Assembly (NCBI GenBank): GCA_963764195.1
Contig: CAVXRG010000010.1
Span: forward strand, 930,001 to 994,000
Source: JBDSSS01 sp963764195
GTDB lineage: Bacteria; Actinomycetota; Actinomycetes; Actinomycetales; Dermatophilaceae
Reading direction: 5' to 3'
Length of the DNA stretch: 64,000 nucleotides
A model generated the notes under the pieces. The model saw only the letters and a list, made by a program, of their open reading frames with translations, did not search any database and was not told where the DNA came from. Position numbers and translations under genes: made by a program. This document shows, one piece after another, positions 42,729 to 51,279 of this stretch (the first letter of the stretch is position 1; each line of letters opens with the position of its first letter).

Positions 42729-43505
42729 TCACCGTAGGACGGCGTCCCGCTCCGTGGAACCCCCGGTCCGGATCGTGGGACCGGGGGCGGCTCCGGCGGC
42801 CGCCGCAACGAGCGCCGCGAAGAAGCGGCTGTCGGGCCGTGTCTCGGGGTGTGACTGGATCCCCAGGCGGAAGCGTGCGCCCGGCGCCTCCATCGCCTCG
42901 AGCGTCGGGTCATCCGACCAGGCGCTCGCAACGAACCCGGGATGGTGGCCGACGCCTTGGTGGTGGTGGCAGCTGACCTCCATCGACGCGCCCACGAGGT
43001 CGGCCACGACGGTCCCGGCGACCGTGCGCACGACGTGCTCGTGGTAGCCGCCGACGACGGCGCCGTGCGCGTTGTCGCCGGTGCGGTCCGGGATGTGCTG
43101 CTCCACGGTGCCGCCCGCGGCGACCGCCATCACCTGCATCCCGCGACACACCCCGAGCATCGGCAGGTCCGACGCGATCGCGGCCCGGGCGAGACGGATC
43201 TCGAACTCGTCCCGCGCCACGTCGACCGGGCCGATGGAGGGGTGGTCCTGCTCGCCGAACCACGCGCCGGCGACGTCACCGCCACCGACGAGCACGAGCG
43301 CGTCGAGCATGCCGACCACCTGCTCGGCCATCGCGTCGTCGGCGTCCGCCCGGCAGGGCAGCAGCACCGCGAGACCGCCGGCCGCCTCGACGCGCTCCAC
43401 GTAGGTGGTCGGGACGACCCGGCACGACACGGCGCCCCACGCTCCCCGGTCGACGTCCTCGGCATAGGCGGAGATCCCCACGACGGGGCGACGGACAGGC
43501 GTCAT
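42729..43505 (-). CDS. Gamma-glutamyl-gamma-aminobutyrate hydrolase family (PuuD-like), paralogue 2
   Basis: A 258-aa class I glutamine-amidotransferase-like hydrolase (peptidase C26). Nucleophile Cys in MLGVCRGMQVMAVAAGG, catalytic His/Glu in IQSHPE. The start overlaps the stop of paralogue 1 (ATGA). Last gene of the polyamine-type cluster. It aligns along its length with its neighbour at 43502, so the pair looks like a tandem duplication. Confidence 0.9.
   Translation of the reverse strand: MTPVRRPVVGISAYAEDVDRGAWGAVSCRVVPTTYVERVEAAGGLAVLLPCRADADDAMAEQVVGMLDALVLVGGGDVAGAWFGEQDHPSIGPVDVARDEFEIRLARAAIASDLPMLGVCRGMQVMAVAAGGTVEQHIPDRTGDNAHGAVVGGYHEHVVRTVAGTVVADLVGASMEVSCHHHQGVGHHPGFVASAWSDDPTLEAMEAPGARFRLGIQSHPETRPDSRFFAALVAAAAGAAPGPTIRTGGSTERDAVLR
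42731..42759 (-). promoter_or_regulatory. cimA promoter inside the end of the upstream hydrolase gene
   Basis: TTCCAC (42754-42759), 17 bases, TACGGT (42731-42736). It lies within the last codons of the gamma-glutamyl hydrolase at 42729, so cimA can be transcribed independently of that operon. Confidence 0.6.
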
Positions 43506-44239
43506 GCACCCAGCCTCGCACGGCGGACCGCCTGATCCCGGGAGGCCTCGACGAGCGCCTCGAAGAGGCGCGGGTCGCTGCCGACTTCGGGGTGCCACTG
43601 CACGGCGACGGCGAAGCTCGACCCAGGGTGCTCCATCGCCTCGAGCGTGCCGTCGGGCGCCCACGCGGAGGCGAGGTAACCGGGGTGGGTCAGGACGGAC
43701 TGGTGGTGGTAGCTGGGAACGACGACGTCGGTCCCGAGGATCTCCCGGAGCATCGTCCCGGCCACGGTCGAGACCGGGTGAGCGCCGTAGGTCGCCGGCC
43801 CGGGCGAGTGCTCCTCGTGACCGACCCGCTCGGGCACGTGCTGCTCGAGCACTCCCCCGGCCGCGACCGCCATCACCTGCATGCCGCGGCAGATCCCGAG
43901 CACCGGCAGGTCACGTGTCCGGGCGAGCCGGGCCACCGCCAGCTCGGTCGTGTCCCGGTCTTCGCGTGAGGCCTGGACGCTCGGGTGGCGGTGGGCGGCA
44001 TACCGCTCGGGGGCCACGTCCACCCCGCCGGCGAGCAGGATGCCGTCGAGGCGGCGGAGGAGCTCGACGACGTCGCCATCGGTCGCCTCGGGTCGGGGCG
44101 GCACGACGAGCGCGAGCCCGCCGGCCGCCTCGACCTGGCGGACGTAGTCGTGCGGCACGAGGGTGCTCGGCACGTCGACCCAGTCCCCGCGCGACGCGGG
44201 CTCGACGTAGGCGGTGATGCCGATCACGGGACGGGTCAC
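43502..44239 (-). CDS. Gamma-glutamyl-gamma-aminobutyrate hydrolase family (PuuD-like), paralogue 1
   Basis: A 245-aa hydrolase with LGICRGMQVMAVAAGG (nucleophile Cys) and VQWHPE (catalytic His-Glu). It would release GABA or a similar amine acid from its gamma-glutamyl conjugate after the synthetase and aldehyde dehydrogenase steps. GTG 44239, 7 bases after the SDR stop. Confidence 0.9.
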   Translation of the reverse strand: MTRPVIGITAYVEPASRGDWVDVPSTLVPHDYVRQVEAAGGLALVVPPRPEATDGDVVELLRRLDGILLAGGVDVAPERYAAHRHPSVQASREDRDTTELAVARLARTRDLPVLGICRGMQVMAVAAGGVLEQHVPERVGHEEHSPGPATYGAHPVSTVAGTMLREILGTDVVVPSYHHQSVLTHPGYLASAWAPDGTLEAMEHPGSSFAVAVQWHPEVGSDPRLFEALVEASRDQAVRRARLGA

Positions 44240-44246
44240 GACGGGC

Positions 44247-45014
44247 CTAGACCGGGGTGACGTAGGCGCCGGAGATCCCGCCGTCGACGAGGAAGGTCGA
44301 GGCGGTCATGAAGCTCGAGTCGTCGGACGCGAGGAAGAGCACGGCGCTCGCGATCTCCTCCGGCTCGGCAAACCGGCCCATCGGCACGTGCACCAGCCGC
44401 CGCGCTGCCCGCTCGGCGTCGGCTGCAAAGAGCTCTTGCAGCAGTGGCGTGTTGACCGGTCCGGGGCAGAGTGCGTTGACGCGGACCCCCTGCCGGGCGA
44501 ACTGCACCCCGAGCTCGCGGGACATCGACAGGACGCCGCCCTTGCTCGCGCTGTAGGAGATCTGAGACGTCGCCGCGCCCATGACGGCCACGAAGGACGC
44601 CGTGTTGATGATCGAGCCCTTGCCCTGCTCGATCATGTAGGGCAGGGCCGCCTTGCAGCAGAGGTAGACCGAGGTGAGGTTCACCTCCTGCACCCGCCGC
44701 CACGCGTCGAGCTCGGTGTCGAGGATCGAGTCGTCCTCGGGCGGGCTGATGCCCGCGTTGTTGAAGGCGATGTCGACGGAGCCGTGGGTCTGCTTCGCGA
44801 CGCGGAAGAGGCGGTCGACGTCGCCCTTGTCGACGACGTCGGTGCGCACGAACGTGCCCCCGACCTCCTCGGCGATCCGCGGTCCCGCGGCCTCGTCGAG
44901 ATCGCCGATCACGACGACGGCGCCCTCCGCTGCGAACCGGCGCACGGTCGCGAGACCGATGCCGGAGCACCCTCCCGTGATGACCGCCACGCGGCCTTCG
45001 AGCCTGCCTGCCAT
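44247..45014 (-). CDS. Short-chain dehydrogenase/reductase
   Basis: A 255-aa SDR oxidoreductase: GGCSGIGLATVRRF cofactor loop, NNAG at residue 90, catalytic YSASKGG. Annotated relatives are 3-oxoacyl-ACP reductase-like, but context suggests oxidation of an amino-alcohol or aldehyde intermediate in the amine pathway. ATG 45014 with AAGGAACC upstream; 16 bases after the ALDH gene. Confidence 0.88.
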   Translation of the reverse strand: MAGRLEGRVAVITGGCSGIGLATVRRFAAEGAVVVIGDLDEAAGPRIAEEVGGTFVRTDVVDKGDVDRLFRVAKQTHGSVDIAFNNAGISPPEDDSILDTELDAWRRVQEVNLTSVYLCCKAALPYMIEQGKGSIINTASFVAVMGAATSQISYSASKGGVLSMSRELGVQFARQGVRVNALCPGPVNTPLLQELFAADAERAARRLVHVPMGRFAEPEEIASAVLFLASDDSSFMTASTFLVDGGISGAYVTPV

Positions 45015-45030
45015 GGGTGGTTCCTTTCTC

Positions 45031-46401
45031 TCAGTCGGTGGAGATGAAGACGTTCTTCAGCTCGGTGAAGGCCTCGAGCGCGTCGGGACCGAGCTCGCGC
45101 CCGATGCCGCTCTGCTTGACGCCGCCGAACGGGGTCGAGTAGCGCACGCTGCTGTGCGAGTTGACGGAGAGGTTGCCGGCCTCGACGGCCCGGGCGGTGC
45201 GCAGGCCCCGCCCGATGTCGCGCGTCCAGATCGACCCCGAGAGTCCGTATGCCGTGTCGTTGGCCTTGGCGATCGCGTCGGCTTCGTCGTCGAACGGCAG
45301 GACCGCCACGACGGGGCCGAAGACCTCCTCCTGCCAGACCCGGTCGCTCGTCGAGCGCGGGAGGACGACCGTCGCCGGGTACCAGTAGCCGGCTCCCTCG
45401 GGGGCCTCTCCGCGGAAGGCGACGTCGACGTCCTCGGCCGCCTCCTCGATGTAGGACCGGACCCGGTCGCGCTGGCCCGCACTGATGAGCGGCCCCATCT
45501 CGGAGACCTCGTCGCGGGGGTCGGCGACGACGACGCCACGCACCGCCGTCTCGAAGTGCTCCATGAAGGTGTCGAACACGCTGCGCTGCACGAGGATTCG
45601 GCTCCGGGCGCAGCAGTCCTGCCCGGCGTTGTCGAAGATCCCGTAGGGCGCCCGGGCCGCAGCGAGCTCGAGGTCGGAGTCGGCGAAGACGATGTTGGCG
45701 CTCTTGCCGCCCAGCTCGAGGGTGACCCGCTTGACCTGCTCGGCAGCACCGCGCATGATCCGCTGGCCGACGACCGTCGACCCGGTGAAACAGACCTTGC
45801 GGACGTCGGGGTGAGTGACGAAGCGCTCCCCCACGACGTCGCCCCGGCCGGGAACGACGGAAAAGACCCCCTTCGGTATCCCCGCCTCGAGGGCGAGCTC
45901 GCCGAGGCGCAGCGCGGTGAGGGGGGTCAGCTCGGCCGGTTTGAGCACGACGGTGTTGCCGGCGGCCAGGGCCGGGGCGAACCCCCAGCCGGCGATCGGC
46001 ATGGGGAAGTTCCACGGGACGATGATCCCGACGACCCCGATCGGGTCGCGGAAGGTGAGGTCGATCCCGCCGGCCACGGGGATCTGCTGACCGAGGTTCC
46101 GCTCGGGGGCGGCCGAGTAGTAGGTGAGCACGTCGCGGACGTTGCTCGCCTCCCACCGGGCGTTGCCGACGGTGTGACCGGCGTTGGCCACCTCGAGCTG
46201 GGCCAGCTCCTCCTCGTGCTCACCGACGAGGTCGGCGAAGCGCCGCAGCAGCCGGCCCCGATCGGCCGGCGTGACGGCGGCCCATGCCGGGCCGGCCTTC
46301 GCCGCGCGCTCGATGACCGTGTCGGCCTCCTCCAGCGAGGCGAGCGGCACCGTTGCGACGACCTGCTCGGTCGCCGGGTTGATGACCTCGTGCGTGCTCA
46401 T
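45031..46401 (-). CDS. Aldehyde dehydrogenase (gamma-glutamyl-aminobutyraldehyde type by context)
   Basis: A 456-aa NAD(P)-dependent aldehyde dehydrogenase. PWNFPMPIAGWGFAPALAAGN cofactor region, catalytic Glu in TLELGGKSANIV, catalytic Cys in NAGQDCCARSR, EVFGPVVAV. In PuuABCD-type pathways the homologous enzyme oxidises gamma-glutamyl-aminobutyraldehyde. ATG 46401. Separated from the upstream synthetase by a 116-base spacer containing a 24-bp hairpin. Confidence 0.9.
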   Translation of the reverse strand: MSTHEVINPATEQVVATVPLASLEEADTVIERAAKAGPAWAAVTPADRGRLLRRFADLVGEHEEELAQLEVANAGHTVGNARWEASNVRDVLTYYSAAPERNLGQQIPVAGGIDLTFRDPIGVVGIIVPWNFPMPIAGWGFAPALAAGNTVVLKPAELTPLTALRLGELALEAGIPKGVFSVVPGRGDVVGERFVTHPDVRKVCFTGSTVVGQRIMRGAAEQVKRVTLELGGKSANIVFADSDLELAAARAPYGIFDNAGQDCCARSRILVQRSVFDTFMEHFETAVRGVVVADPRDEVSEMGPLISAGQRDRVRSYIEEAAEDVDVAFRGEAPEGAGYWYPATVVLPRSTSDRVWQEEVFGPVVAVLPFDDEADAIAKANDTAYGLSGSIWTRDIGRGLRTARAVEAGNLSVNSHSSVRYSTPFGGVKQSGIGRELGPDALEAFTELKNVFISTD

Positions 46402-46426
46402 GGACTACCTGGGTCCTGTTCTGAAC

Positions 46427-46480
46427 CGCGGTTCGATGTATCTGCGCGCCCTCTGGGGCGCGCCGATACATCGAACCGCG
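46427..46480. repeat. 24-bp inverted repeat with 6-nt loop
   Basis: Arms 46427-46450 and 46457-46480 pair with a single T/G difference; core cggttcgatgtatc. It lies between two co-directional genes with no T-run, so it is unlike an ordinary terminator; it may attenuate, stabilise mRNA, or be a dispersed palindromic element. Confidence 0.9.
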
Positions 46481-46517
46481 TGGGGGTCGGGGGTGGGTGG
46501 GGGCGGGGCGGGGTGGG

Positions 46518-47882
46518 TCATAGGCGCTCGAAACCGCGACGGCGCTCCCAGTCGGTGACCGCCGCGTTGAACGCGGTGATCTCGACGTCGGCGGCGTTGA
46601 CGTAGTGGTCGACGACCTCGTCCCCGAATGCCGCTCGCGCGACGGTCGAGCCGGCCAGCAGGTCACGGGCCTCCTGGAGGGTGGACGGGACCCTCGGGGC
46701 GCCGGACGTGTAGGCGTTCCCCTCGAGAGCAGGGCCGAGCTCGAGCTCCCGCTCGATGCCGTGCAGGCCGGCGGCGAGCATCGCCGCGACGGCGAGGTAG
46801 GGGTTGAGGTCACCGCCGCCGACCCGGTTCTCGACCCGCAGCCCGGCCCCGTGACCGACGACCCGGAGCGCGCAGGTGCGGTTGTCGCGCCCCCACGCCA
46901 CCGCAGTCGGCGCAAAGCTCGCCGAGGCGAACCGCTTGTAGGAGTTGATGTTCGGCGCATAGAAGTACGTAAGCTCGCGCTGGGTCCCGAGGATGCCGGC
47001 GAGGAAGTGGTCGAACATCGCGCTGTGCCCACCCTCCCGGTCGGCGTCGGCGAAGACCGTCTCGCCGTCGGTGCCGCGGAGCGAGAGGTGGATGTGGCAC
47101 GAGCTGCCCTCGCGCTGGTCGAACTTCGCCATGAAGGTGAGCGACTGACCGTGGTGGGCCGCGATCTCCTTGGCCGCGTTGCGGTAGATGACGTGGTTGT
47201 CGCACGTCCGGACCGCCTCGTCGAAGAGGAACCCGATCTCGTGCTGCCCGAGGTTGCACTCCCCCTTGGCGCTCTCGACGACGGCCCCCGCGGCGTACAT
47301 CTCGTTGCGGATCTCCCGCAGCAGCGGCTCGACCCGCTCACCGCCGAGGATCGAGTAGTCGACGTTGTAGCGGTTGGCGGGCGTGAGCCCGGCGTAGCCA
47401 CGGTCCCAGGCCTGGTCGAAGGAGTCCTCGAAGACGATGAACTCGAGCTCGGTGCCGCAGTGCGCGACGAGCCCCAGCGCGGCGGCCCGGTCGACCTGCG
47501 CCTTGAGCACCGACCTGGGTGACTGGAGCACCGGTCCACGGTCCATCCAGGTGAGGTCGCACTGGATCGTCGCAGAGTGCGGCGAGCCGGGGGTTCGGCG
47601 CAGCGTCGTGAGGTCCAGATCGAAGAACATGTCGCCGTAGCCGCGCTCCCACGAGCTGATCGCGTAGCCGTTGACCGTGTTCATGTCGACGTCGACGGCG
47701 AGGAGGTAGTTGCAGCCCTCCGTGCCGTCCTCGAGGACGTGGTCGAGGAAGTAGTGCCCGTGCAGCCGCTTGCCCTGGAGCCGGCCCTGCATGTCGGTGA
47801 AGGCGACGATGACCGTGTCGATGTCACCCGCCTCGATCTCGGTGCGGAGCTGCTCGACGGTCAGTGCCGGTGGCTTTGCCAT
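46518..47882 (-). CDS. Glutamine synthetase-family enzyme (gamma-glutamylpolyamine synthetase-like)
   Basis: A 454-aa GS-fold ligase. Metal and glutamate sites: CGTELEFIVFEDSF, AKGECNLGQHEIGF, SSCHIHLSL, ENRVGGGDLNPYLAVAAML. It lacks the GlnA adenylylation-site pattern I would expect, and it heads a cluster with ALDH, SDR and two PuuD-like hydrolases, so gamma-glutamylation of putrescine or a related amine is the likely reaction. ATG 47882 with AAGGACCC upstream. Confidence 0.88.
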   Translation of the reverse strand: MAKPPALTVEQLRTEIEAGDIDTVIVAFTDMQGRLQGKRLHGHYFLDHVLEDGTEGCNYLLAVDVDMNTVNGYAISSWERGYGDMFFDLDLTTLRRTPGSPHSATIQCDLTWMDRGPVLQSPRSVLKAQVDRAAALGLVAHCGTELEFIVFEDSFDQAWDRGYAGLTPANRYNVDYSILGGERVEPLLREIRNEMYAAGAVVESAKGECNLGQHEIGFLFDEAVRTCDNHVIYRNAAKEIAAHHGQSLTFMAKFDQREGSSCHIHLSLRGTDGETVFADADREGGHSAMFDHFLAGILGTQRELTYFYAPNINSYKRFASASFAPTAVAWGRDNRTCALRVVGHGAGLRVENRVGGGDLNPYLAVAAMLAAGLHGIERELELGPALEGNAYTSGAPRVPSTLQEARDLLAGSTVARAAFGDEVVDHYVNAADVEITAFNAAVTDWERRRGFERL

Positions 47883-47999
47883 GGGTCCTTCCTATCCGAT
47901 CAGGCCCCGAAGTGGCGCAGAGGTCGCATCGCCGTGCTCGATGGTGCCGCGCAGCACCGGGATCGCCATCAGGATGTCGTGCGGGGGCCGACTGCGACC

Positions 48000-48800
48000 T
48001 CACGAGCCGAGGGCGGCCTCGACGGCCCGGGCGACGCCGTCCTCCTCGTTGCTCCCGCAGACCCGGTCGGAGGCGTCGAGGACGTCGGGGTGGGCATTGG
48101 CCACGGCCCAACCGGTGCCGGCCCACCGCAGCATCGGCAGATCGTTGGGCATGTCGCCGAAGGCCCACACCTGCTCGGGGCCGATCCCGAGGCGCGCGGC
48201 CCACCGCTCGAGGGCGGCCGCCTTGGTCACGCCCCGCGCACTGACCTCGGCGAGGCCACCCGCCCCGGAGAAGGCGACGTGGCCGCGCTCCCCCACGACC
48301 TGCTCGACGAGCGTGAGGAAGTGGTCGTCGGCCACCGTGGTCGACCGCGCGAGCAGCTTGCCGACGACGCTGTGGTCGAGCCGCTCGATCGGGGCGCAGA
48401 CCGCATCTGCGGGCAGGGGGTGGCCGGGGTCGTGGGGGAACCCGGGCTCGGACCACAGGCCCGCGACCCGCTCGGCGGCGAAGCGGACGTCCGGGGCCTC
48501 GAGCCGCAGGTCGCGGACGATGTCGTGCAGGACCGCGGCCGTGAAGCCGTCGACCTCTGTCACCTCGCGCGTGCCCACGGCATAGACGAAGGCTCCGTTG
48601 CCGCAGATCACCGTGCCGTGCCCGGCCACCGCGTCCGCGAGGGTGTCGAGCCACCGGGGTGGGCGCGCCGTCACGAAGACGACGTGCACGCCCGCGTCCT
48701 CGGCGGCACGCAGCACGGCGACCGTGCGCGTCGAGAGCGTCCCGTCGTCGCGCAGCAGGGTGCCGTCGAGGTCCGTCGCGACGAGCCGGGGCCGGCTCAT
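48000..48800 (-). CDS. Cof-type HAD phosphatase
   Basis: A 266-aa HAD-IIB hydrolase. Motif I LVATDLDGTLLRDDG, motif II VTARP, lysine in TKAAALERWAARLGIGPE, motif IV AFGDMPNDLPMLRWAG. Substrate unknown. It follows ilvE by 10 bases and may be transcribed with it. The 117-base gap beyond (47883-47999) holds an in-frame open extension but no clear gene. Confidence 0.9.
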   Translation of the reverse strand: MSRPRLVATDLDGTLLRDDGTLSTRTVAVLRAAEDAGVHVVFVTARPPRWLDTLADAVAGHGTVICGNGAFVYAVGTREVTEVDGFTAAVLHDIVRDLRLEAPDVRFAAERVAGLWSEPGFPHDPGHPLPADAVCAPIERLDHSVVGKLLARSTTVADDHFLTLVEQVVGERGHVAFSGAGGLAEVSARGVTKAAALERWAARLGIGPEQVWAFGDMPNDLPMLRWAGTGWAVANAHPDVLDASDRVCGSNEEDGVARAVEAALGS

Positions 48801-48810
48801 CGCCGGGACG

Positions 48811-49938
48811 TCAGACGAGTCGCGTCATCCACCCGTGGGTGTCCTCGGCGCGGCCGTACTGGATGTCGAGCAGCCGCGCGCGGATCGCCTCGGCGTAGCG
48901 GTCGGTGTGGCCCTCGCGGCGATGGTCGACCGAGCCGCCGTCCCAGCGCAGCTCGCCGACGGGGGTCACGACGGCGGCCGTGCCGCAGGCGAAGATCTCC
49001 GCGATCTCGCCGCTCGCGGCGGCGTCCTTCCACTCCGCGATGGGGATCCGCCGCTCCTCGGGCACGAGGTCGAGGTCCTTGGCCAGCTCGAGGATCGAGC
49101 TGCGGGTGACGCCCTCGAGGATCGTGCCGGTCAGCTCGGGGGTGACGAGGCGCCCGTCCTTCATGACGAAGAAGAGGTTCATCCCGCCGAGCTCCTCGAT
49201 GTAGGTGTGCGTCGAGGAGTCGAGGAAGACGGCCTGGTCACAGCCCTGGGCCGCGCCCTCGAGCTGGCCAGCCAGCGAGCTCGCGTAGTTGCCGCCGCAC
49301 TTGGCGGCGCCGGTGCCGCCCTCCCCCGCCCGGGCGTAGTCGGTCGAGATCCAGAGGGTCACCGGCTTGAGACCCCCGGCGAAGTAGGCGCCCGCCGGCG
49401 AGGCGATGACCGAGTAGGTGACGCGTTGCGCCGGGCGGACGCCGAGGAAGGCCTCGGACGCGAACATGAAGGGCCGCAGGTAGAGGCTCTGCTCCCCCGC
49501 ATCACCCGCGGGCACCCACTCCTGGTCCACCTCGACGAGGGCGCGCAGCGAGGCGAGGAAGTCGTCCTCGGAGAGCACCGGCAGTGCGAGGCGCCGGGCG
49601 CTGCGCGCGAAGCGGGCGGCATTCGCCTCGGGCCGGAAGGTCCAGACGGAGCCGTCGGCGTGCCGGTAGGCCTTCATCCCCTCGAAGATCTCCTGCGCGT
49701 AGTGCAGGACCGCGGCGGCGGGGTCGAGCTGGAAGGGACCGTAGGGGCGCACCTGCGCGTCGTGCCAGCCGGCCTCCGGCGTCCACGTCGCGACGACCAT
49801 GTGGTCGGTGAAGGTCTTGCCGAAGCCGGGGTCGGCGTGCACGGCCGCGATCGCCTCGCTCGTCGCGACGTCCTCGCGGCGCGTCACCTCGAAGTCCAGG
49901 CGGACGGGCGCGGCGGTGTGGGTGGACTCCTGCGTCAT
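48811..49938 (-). CDS. ilvE: Branched-chain amino-acid aminotransferase
   Basis: A 375-aa class IV PLP aminotransferase catalysing the last step of Val, Leu and Ile synthesis. YAQEIFEGMKAYRHADGSVWTFRP, KCGGNYASSLAGQ (with the PLP Lys) and EELGGMNLFFVM are IlvE motifs. ATG 49938 with TTGGAGGTACG upstream is preferred over GTG-like 49956. It follows leuB after 93 bases on the same strand. Confidence 0.96.
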   Translation of the reverse strand: MTQESTHTAAPVRLDFEVTRREDVATSEAIAAVHADPGFGKTFTDHMVVATWTPEAGWHDAQVRPYGPFQLDPAAAVLHYAQEIFEGMKAYRHADGSVWTFRPEANAARFARSARRLALPVLSEDDFLASLRALVEVDQEWVPAGDAGEQSLYLRPFMFASEAFLGVRPAQRVTYSVIASPAGAYFAGGLKPVTLWISTDYARAGEGGTGAAKCGGNYASSLAGQLEGAAQGCDQAVFLDSSTHTYIEELGGMNLFFVMKDGRLVTPELTGTILEGVTRSSILELAKDLDLVPEERRIPIAEWKDAAASGEIAEIFACGTAAVVTPVGELRWDGGSVDHRREGHTDRYAEAIRARLLDIQYGRAEDTHGWMTRLV

Positions 49939-50031
49939 GACGTACCTCCAAGGCAAGCTGCGGTGATCGTGGTCAGGCTACCGCCCACATGGTGAGACGG
50001 CGACAGCGGGATGACGGCACGGGGGCGCGAG

Positions 50032-51096
50032 TCAGAGACGCGCCGCTACCGCGTCGCCGACGGCGCTCGTGCTGCGTGCGGCGCGGCCGCGCTCGACGAG
50101 GTCGGCGGCGACGGCGGCCTCGACGCGGGTCGCGTCGTCGGCCCGGCCGAGGTGCTCGAGGAGCATCGCGACGGAGAGGACCGCGGCCGTCGGGTCGGCC
50201 TTGCCCTGCCCCGCGATGTCCGGCGCCGAGCCGTGCACAGGCTCGAACATGCTCGGCGTGGTGCGGGTCGGGTTGATGTTGCCCGAGGCCGCGAGGCCGA
50301 TCCCGCCGGCGATGGCCGCGGCGATGTCGGTGATGATGTCGCCGAAGAGGTTGTCGGTGACGATGACGTCGAACCGGCCCGGATCGGTGACCATGAAGAT
50401 GGTTGCGGCGTCGACGTGCTGGTAGGCGATCGTCACGTCGGGGAACTCGGCACCGACCTCGTCGACGGTGCGGCGCCACAGGTGGCCGGCGTGGGTCAGG
50501 ACGTTGTGCTTGTGCACGAGCGTGAGGTGCTGGCGCGGTCGCGCCGCCGCCCGCGCGAAGGCGTCGCGGACGACCCGCTCGACGCCGAAGCGCGTGTTGA
50601 CGCTCACCTCGGTGGCGATCTCCTGGGCCGAGCCGACCCGCAGGGCGCCGCCGTTGCCCGTGTAAGGACCCTCCGTCCCCTCCCGGACGACGACGAAGTC
50701 GATGCCGTCGGGGGCGACGCGGTCGACGTCGAGCGGGCTGTCGACGCCGGGGAAGAGCTTGGCGGGACGCAGGTTGACGAAGTGGTCGAGCGCGAAGCGG
50801 AGCGGGAGCAGCACGCCCCGCTCGAGGAGGCCGCTCGGGACGCTCGGGTCACCGATGGCACCGAGCAGGATCGCATCGTGGCCGCGCAGCTCCTCGAGGA
50901 CGGAGGCGGGCAGCGTCTCGCCCGTCGCGTGCCAGCGCCGCGCCCCGAGGTCGTACTCCGTCGTCGACACCTTGGGGCCGGCCTCGCCGGTCACCGCGTC
51001 GAGGACCTTCAGGCCCTCGGCGACGACCTCGGGGCCGATCCCGTCACCACCGATGACGGCGATCGAGTACGCGTCCGTGACCTGCTGCTCTGCCAT
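50032..51096 (-). CDS. leuB: 3-isopropylmalate dehydrogenase
   Basis: A 354-aa NAD-dependent decarboxylating dehydrogenase of leucine synthesis. AVIGGDGIGPEVVAEGLKVL, REGTEGPYTGNGG, VHKHNVLTHAG and FDVIVTDNLFGDIITD (substrate/metal aspartates), and EPVHGSAPDIAGQGKADP. ATG 51096 is 6 bases after TAGGCT (51103-51108), so a leaderless transcript can start here. A leader-peptide promoter lies further upstream at 51464-51492. Confidence 0.96.
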   Translation of the reverse strand: MAEQQVTDAYSIAVIGGDGIGPEVVAEGLKVLDAVTGEAGPKVSTTEYDLGARRWHATGETLPASVLEELRGHDAILLGAIGDPSVPSGLLERGVLLPLRFALDHFVNLRPAKLFPGVDSPLDVDRVAPDGIDFVVVREGTEGPYTGNGGALRVGSAQEIATEVSVNTRFGVERVVRDAFARAAARPRQHLTLVHKHNVLTHAGHLWRRTVDEVGAEFPDVTIAYQHVDAATIFMVTDPGRFDVIVTDNLFGDIITDIAAAIAGGIGLAASGNINPTRTTPSMFEPVHGSAPDIAGQGKADPTAAVLSVAMLLEHLGRADDATRVEAAVAADLVERGRAARSTSAVGDAVAARL

Positions 51097-51168
51097 GTCG
51101 TCAGCCTATTTTGTGTCTTGTCATGTGGATTCTGCGTCTCATTTGCTGAACCACACGAAATGCGAGAA

Positions 51169-51192
51169 CGCCCCCGCCGCAGGGCGGGGGCG
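51169..51192 (-). terminator. Strong hairpin between the 26-aa ORF and leuB
   Basis: cgcccccgcc (51169-51178) pairs with ggcgggggcg (51183-51192), loop GCAG. Minus-strand continuation is TTCTCGCATTTCG, T-rich but not a pure run. It can end the upstream transcript before the leuB promoter. Confidence 0.7.
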
Positions 51193-51198
51193 TCGGCG

Positions 51199-51279
51199 TC
51201 AGTCCTCGGTGTGGCCCTGGTCGCGCAGGTCCATGGACTCCTGAAGTGCCTGTCGTGCTGCTTGGGCGTCGTCGCTCAT
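51199..51279 (-). CDS. 26-aa small ORF upstream of leuB
   Basis: ATG 51279 with AAGGA about 10 bases upstream, stop at 51199, then a strong hairpin after 6 bases. The acidic, probably helical peptide begins MSDDAQAARQALQ and ends QGHTED. Start, ribosome site and hairpin suggest a real micro-gene; function unknown. It could be expressed from the leuB leader promoter at 51464-51492. Confidence 0.5.
   Translation of the reverse strand: MSDDAQAARQALQESMDLRDQGHTED

Noticed and set aside
46427..46480. The 24-bp palindrome as a LexA box
   Set aside because: It contains GTTCGA and TCGAAC but 30+ bases apart; an SOS box needs a 4-base spacer.
51117..51140. A second tiny leader (ATGACAAGACACAAAATAG-type frame) directly before leuB
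   Set aside because: It carries no Leu/Val run, has no terminator, and overlaps the leuB -10 hexamer, which explains the AT-rich stretch better.
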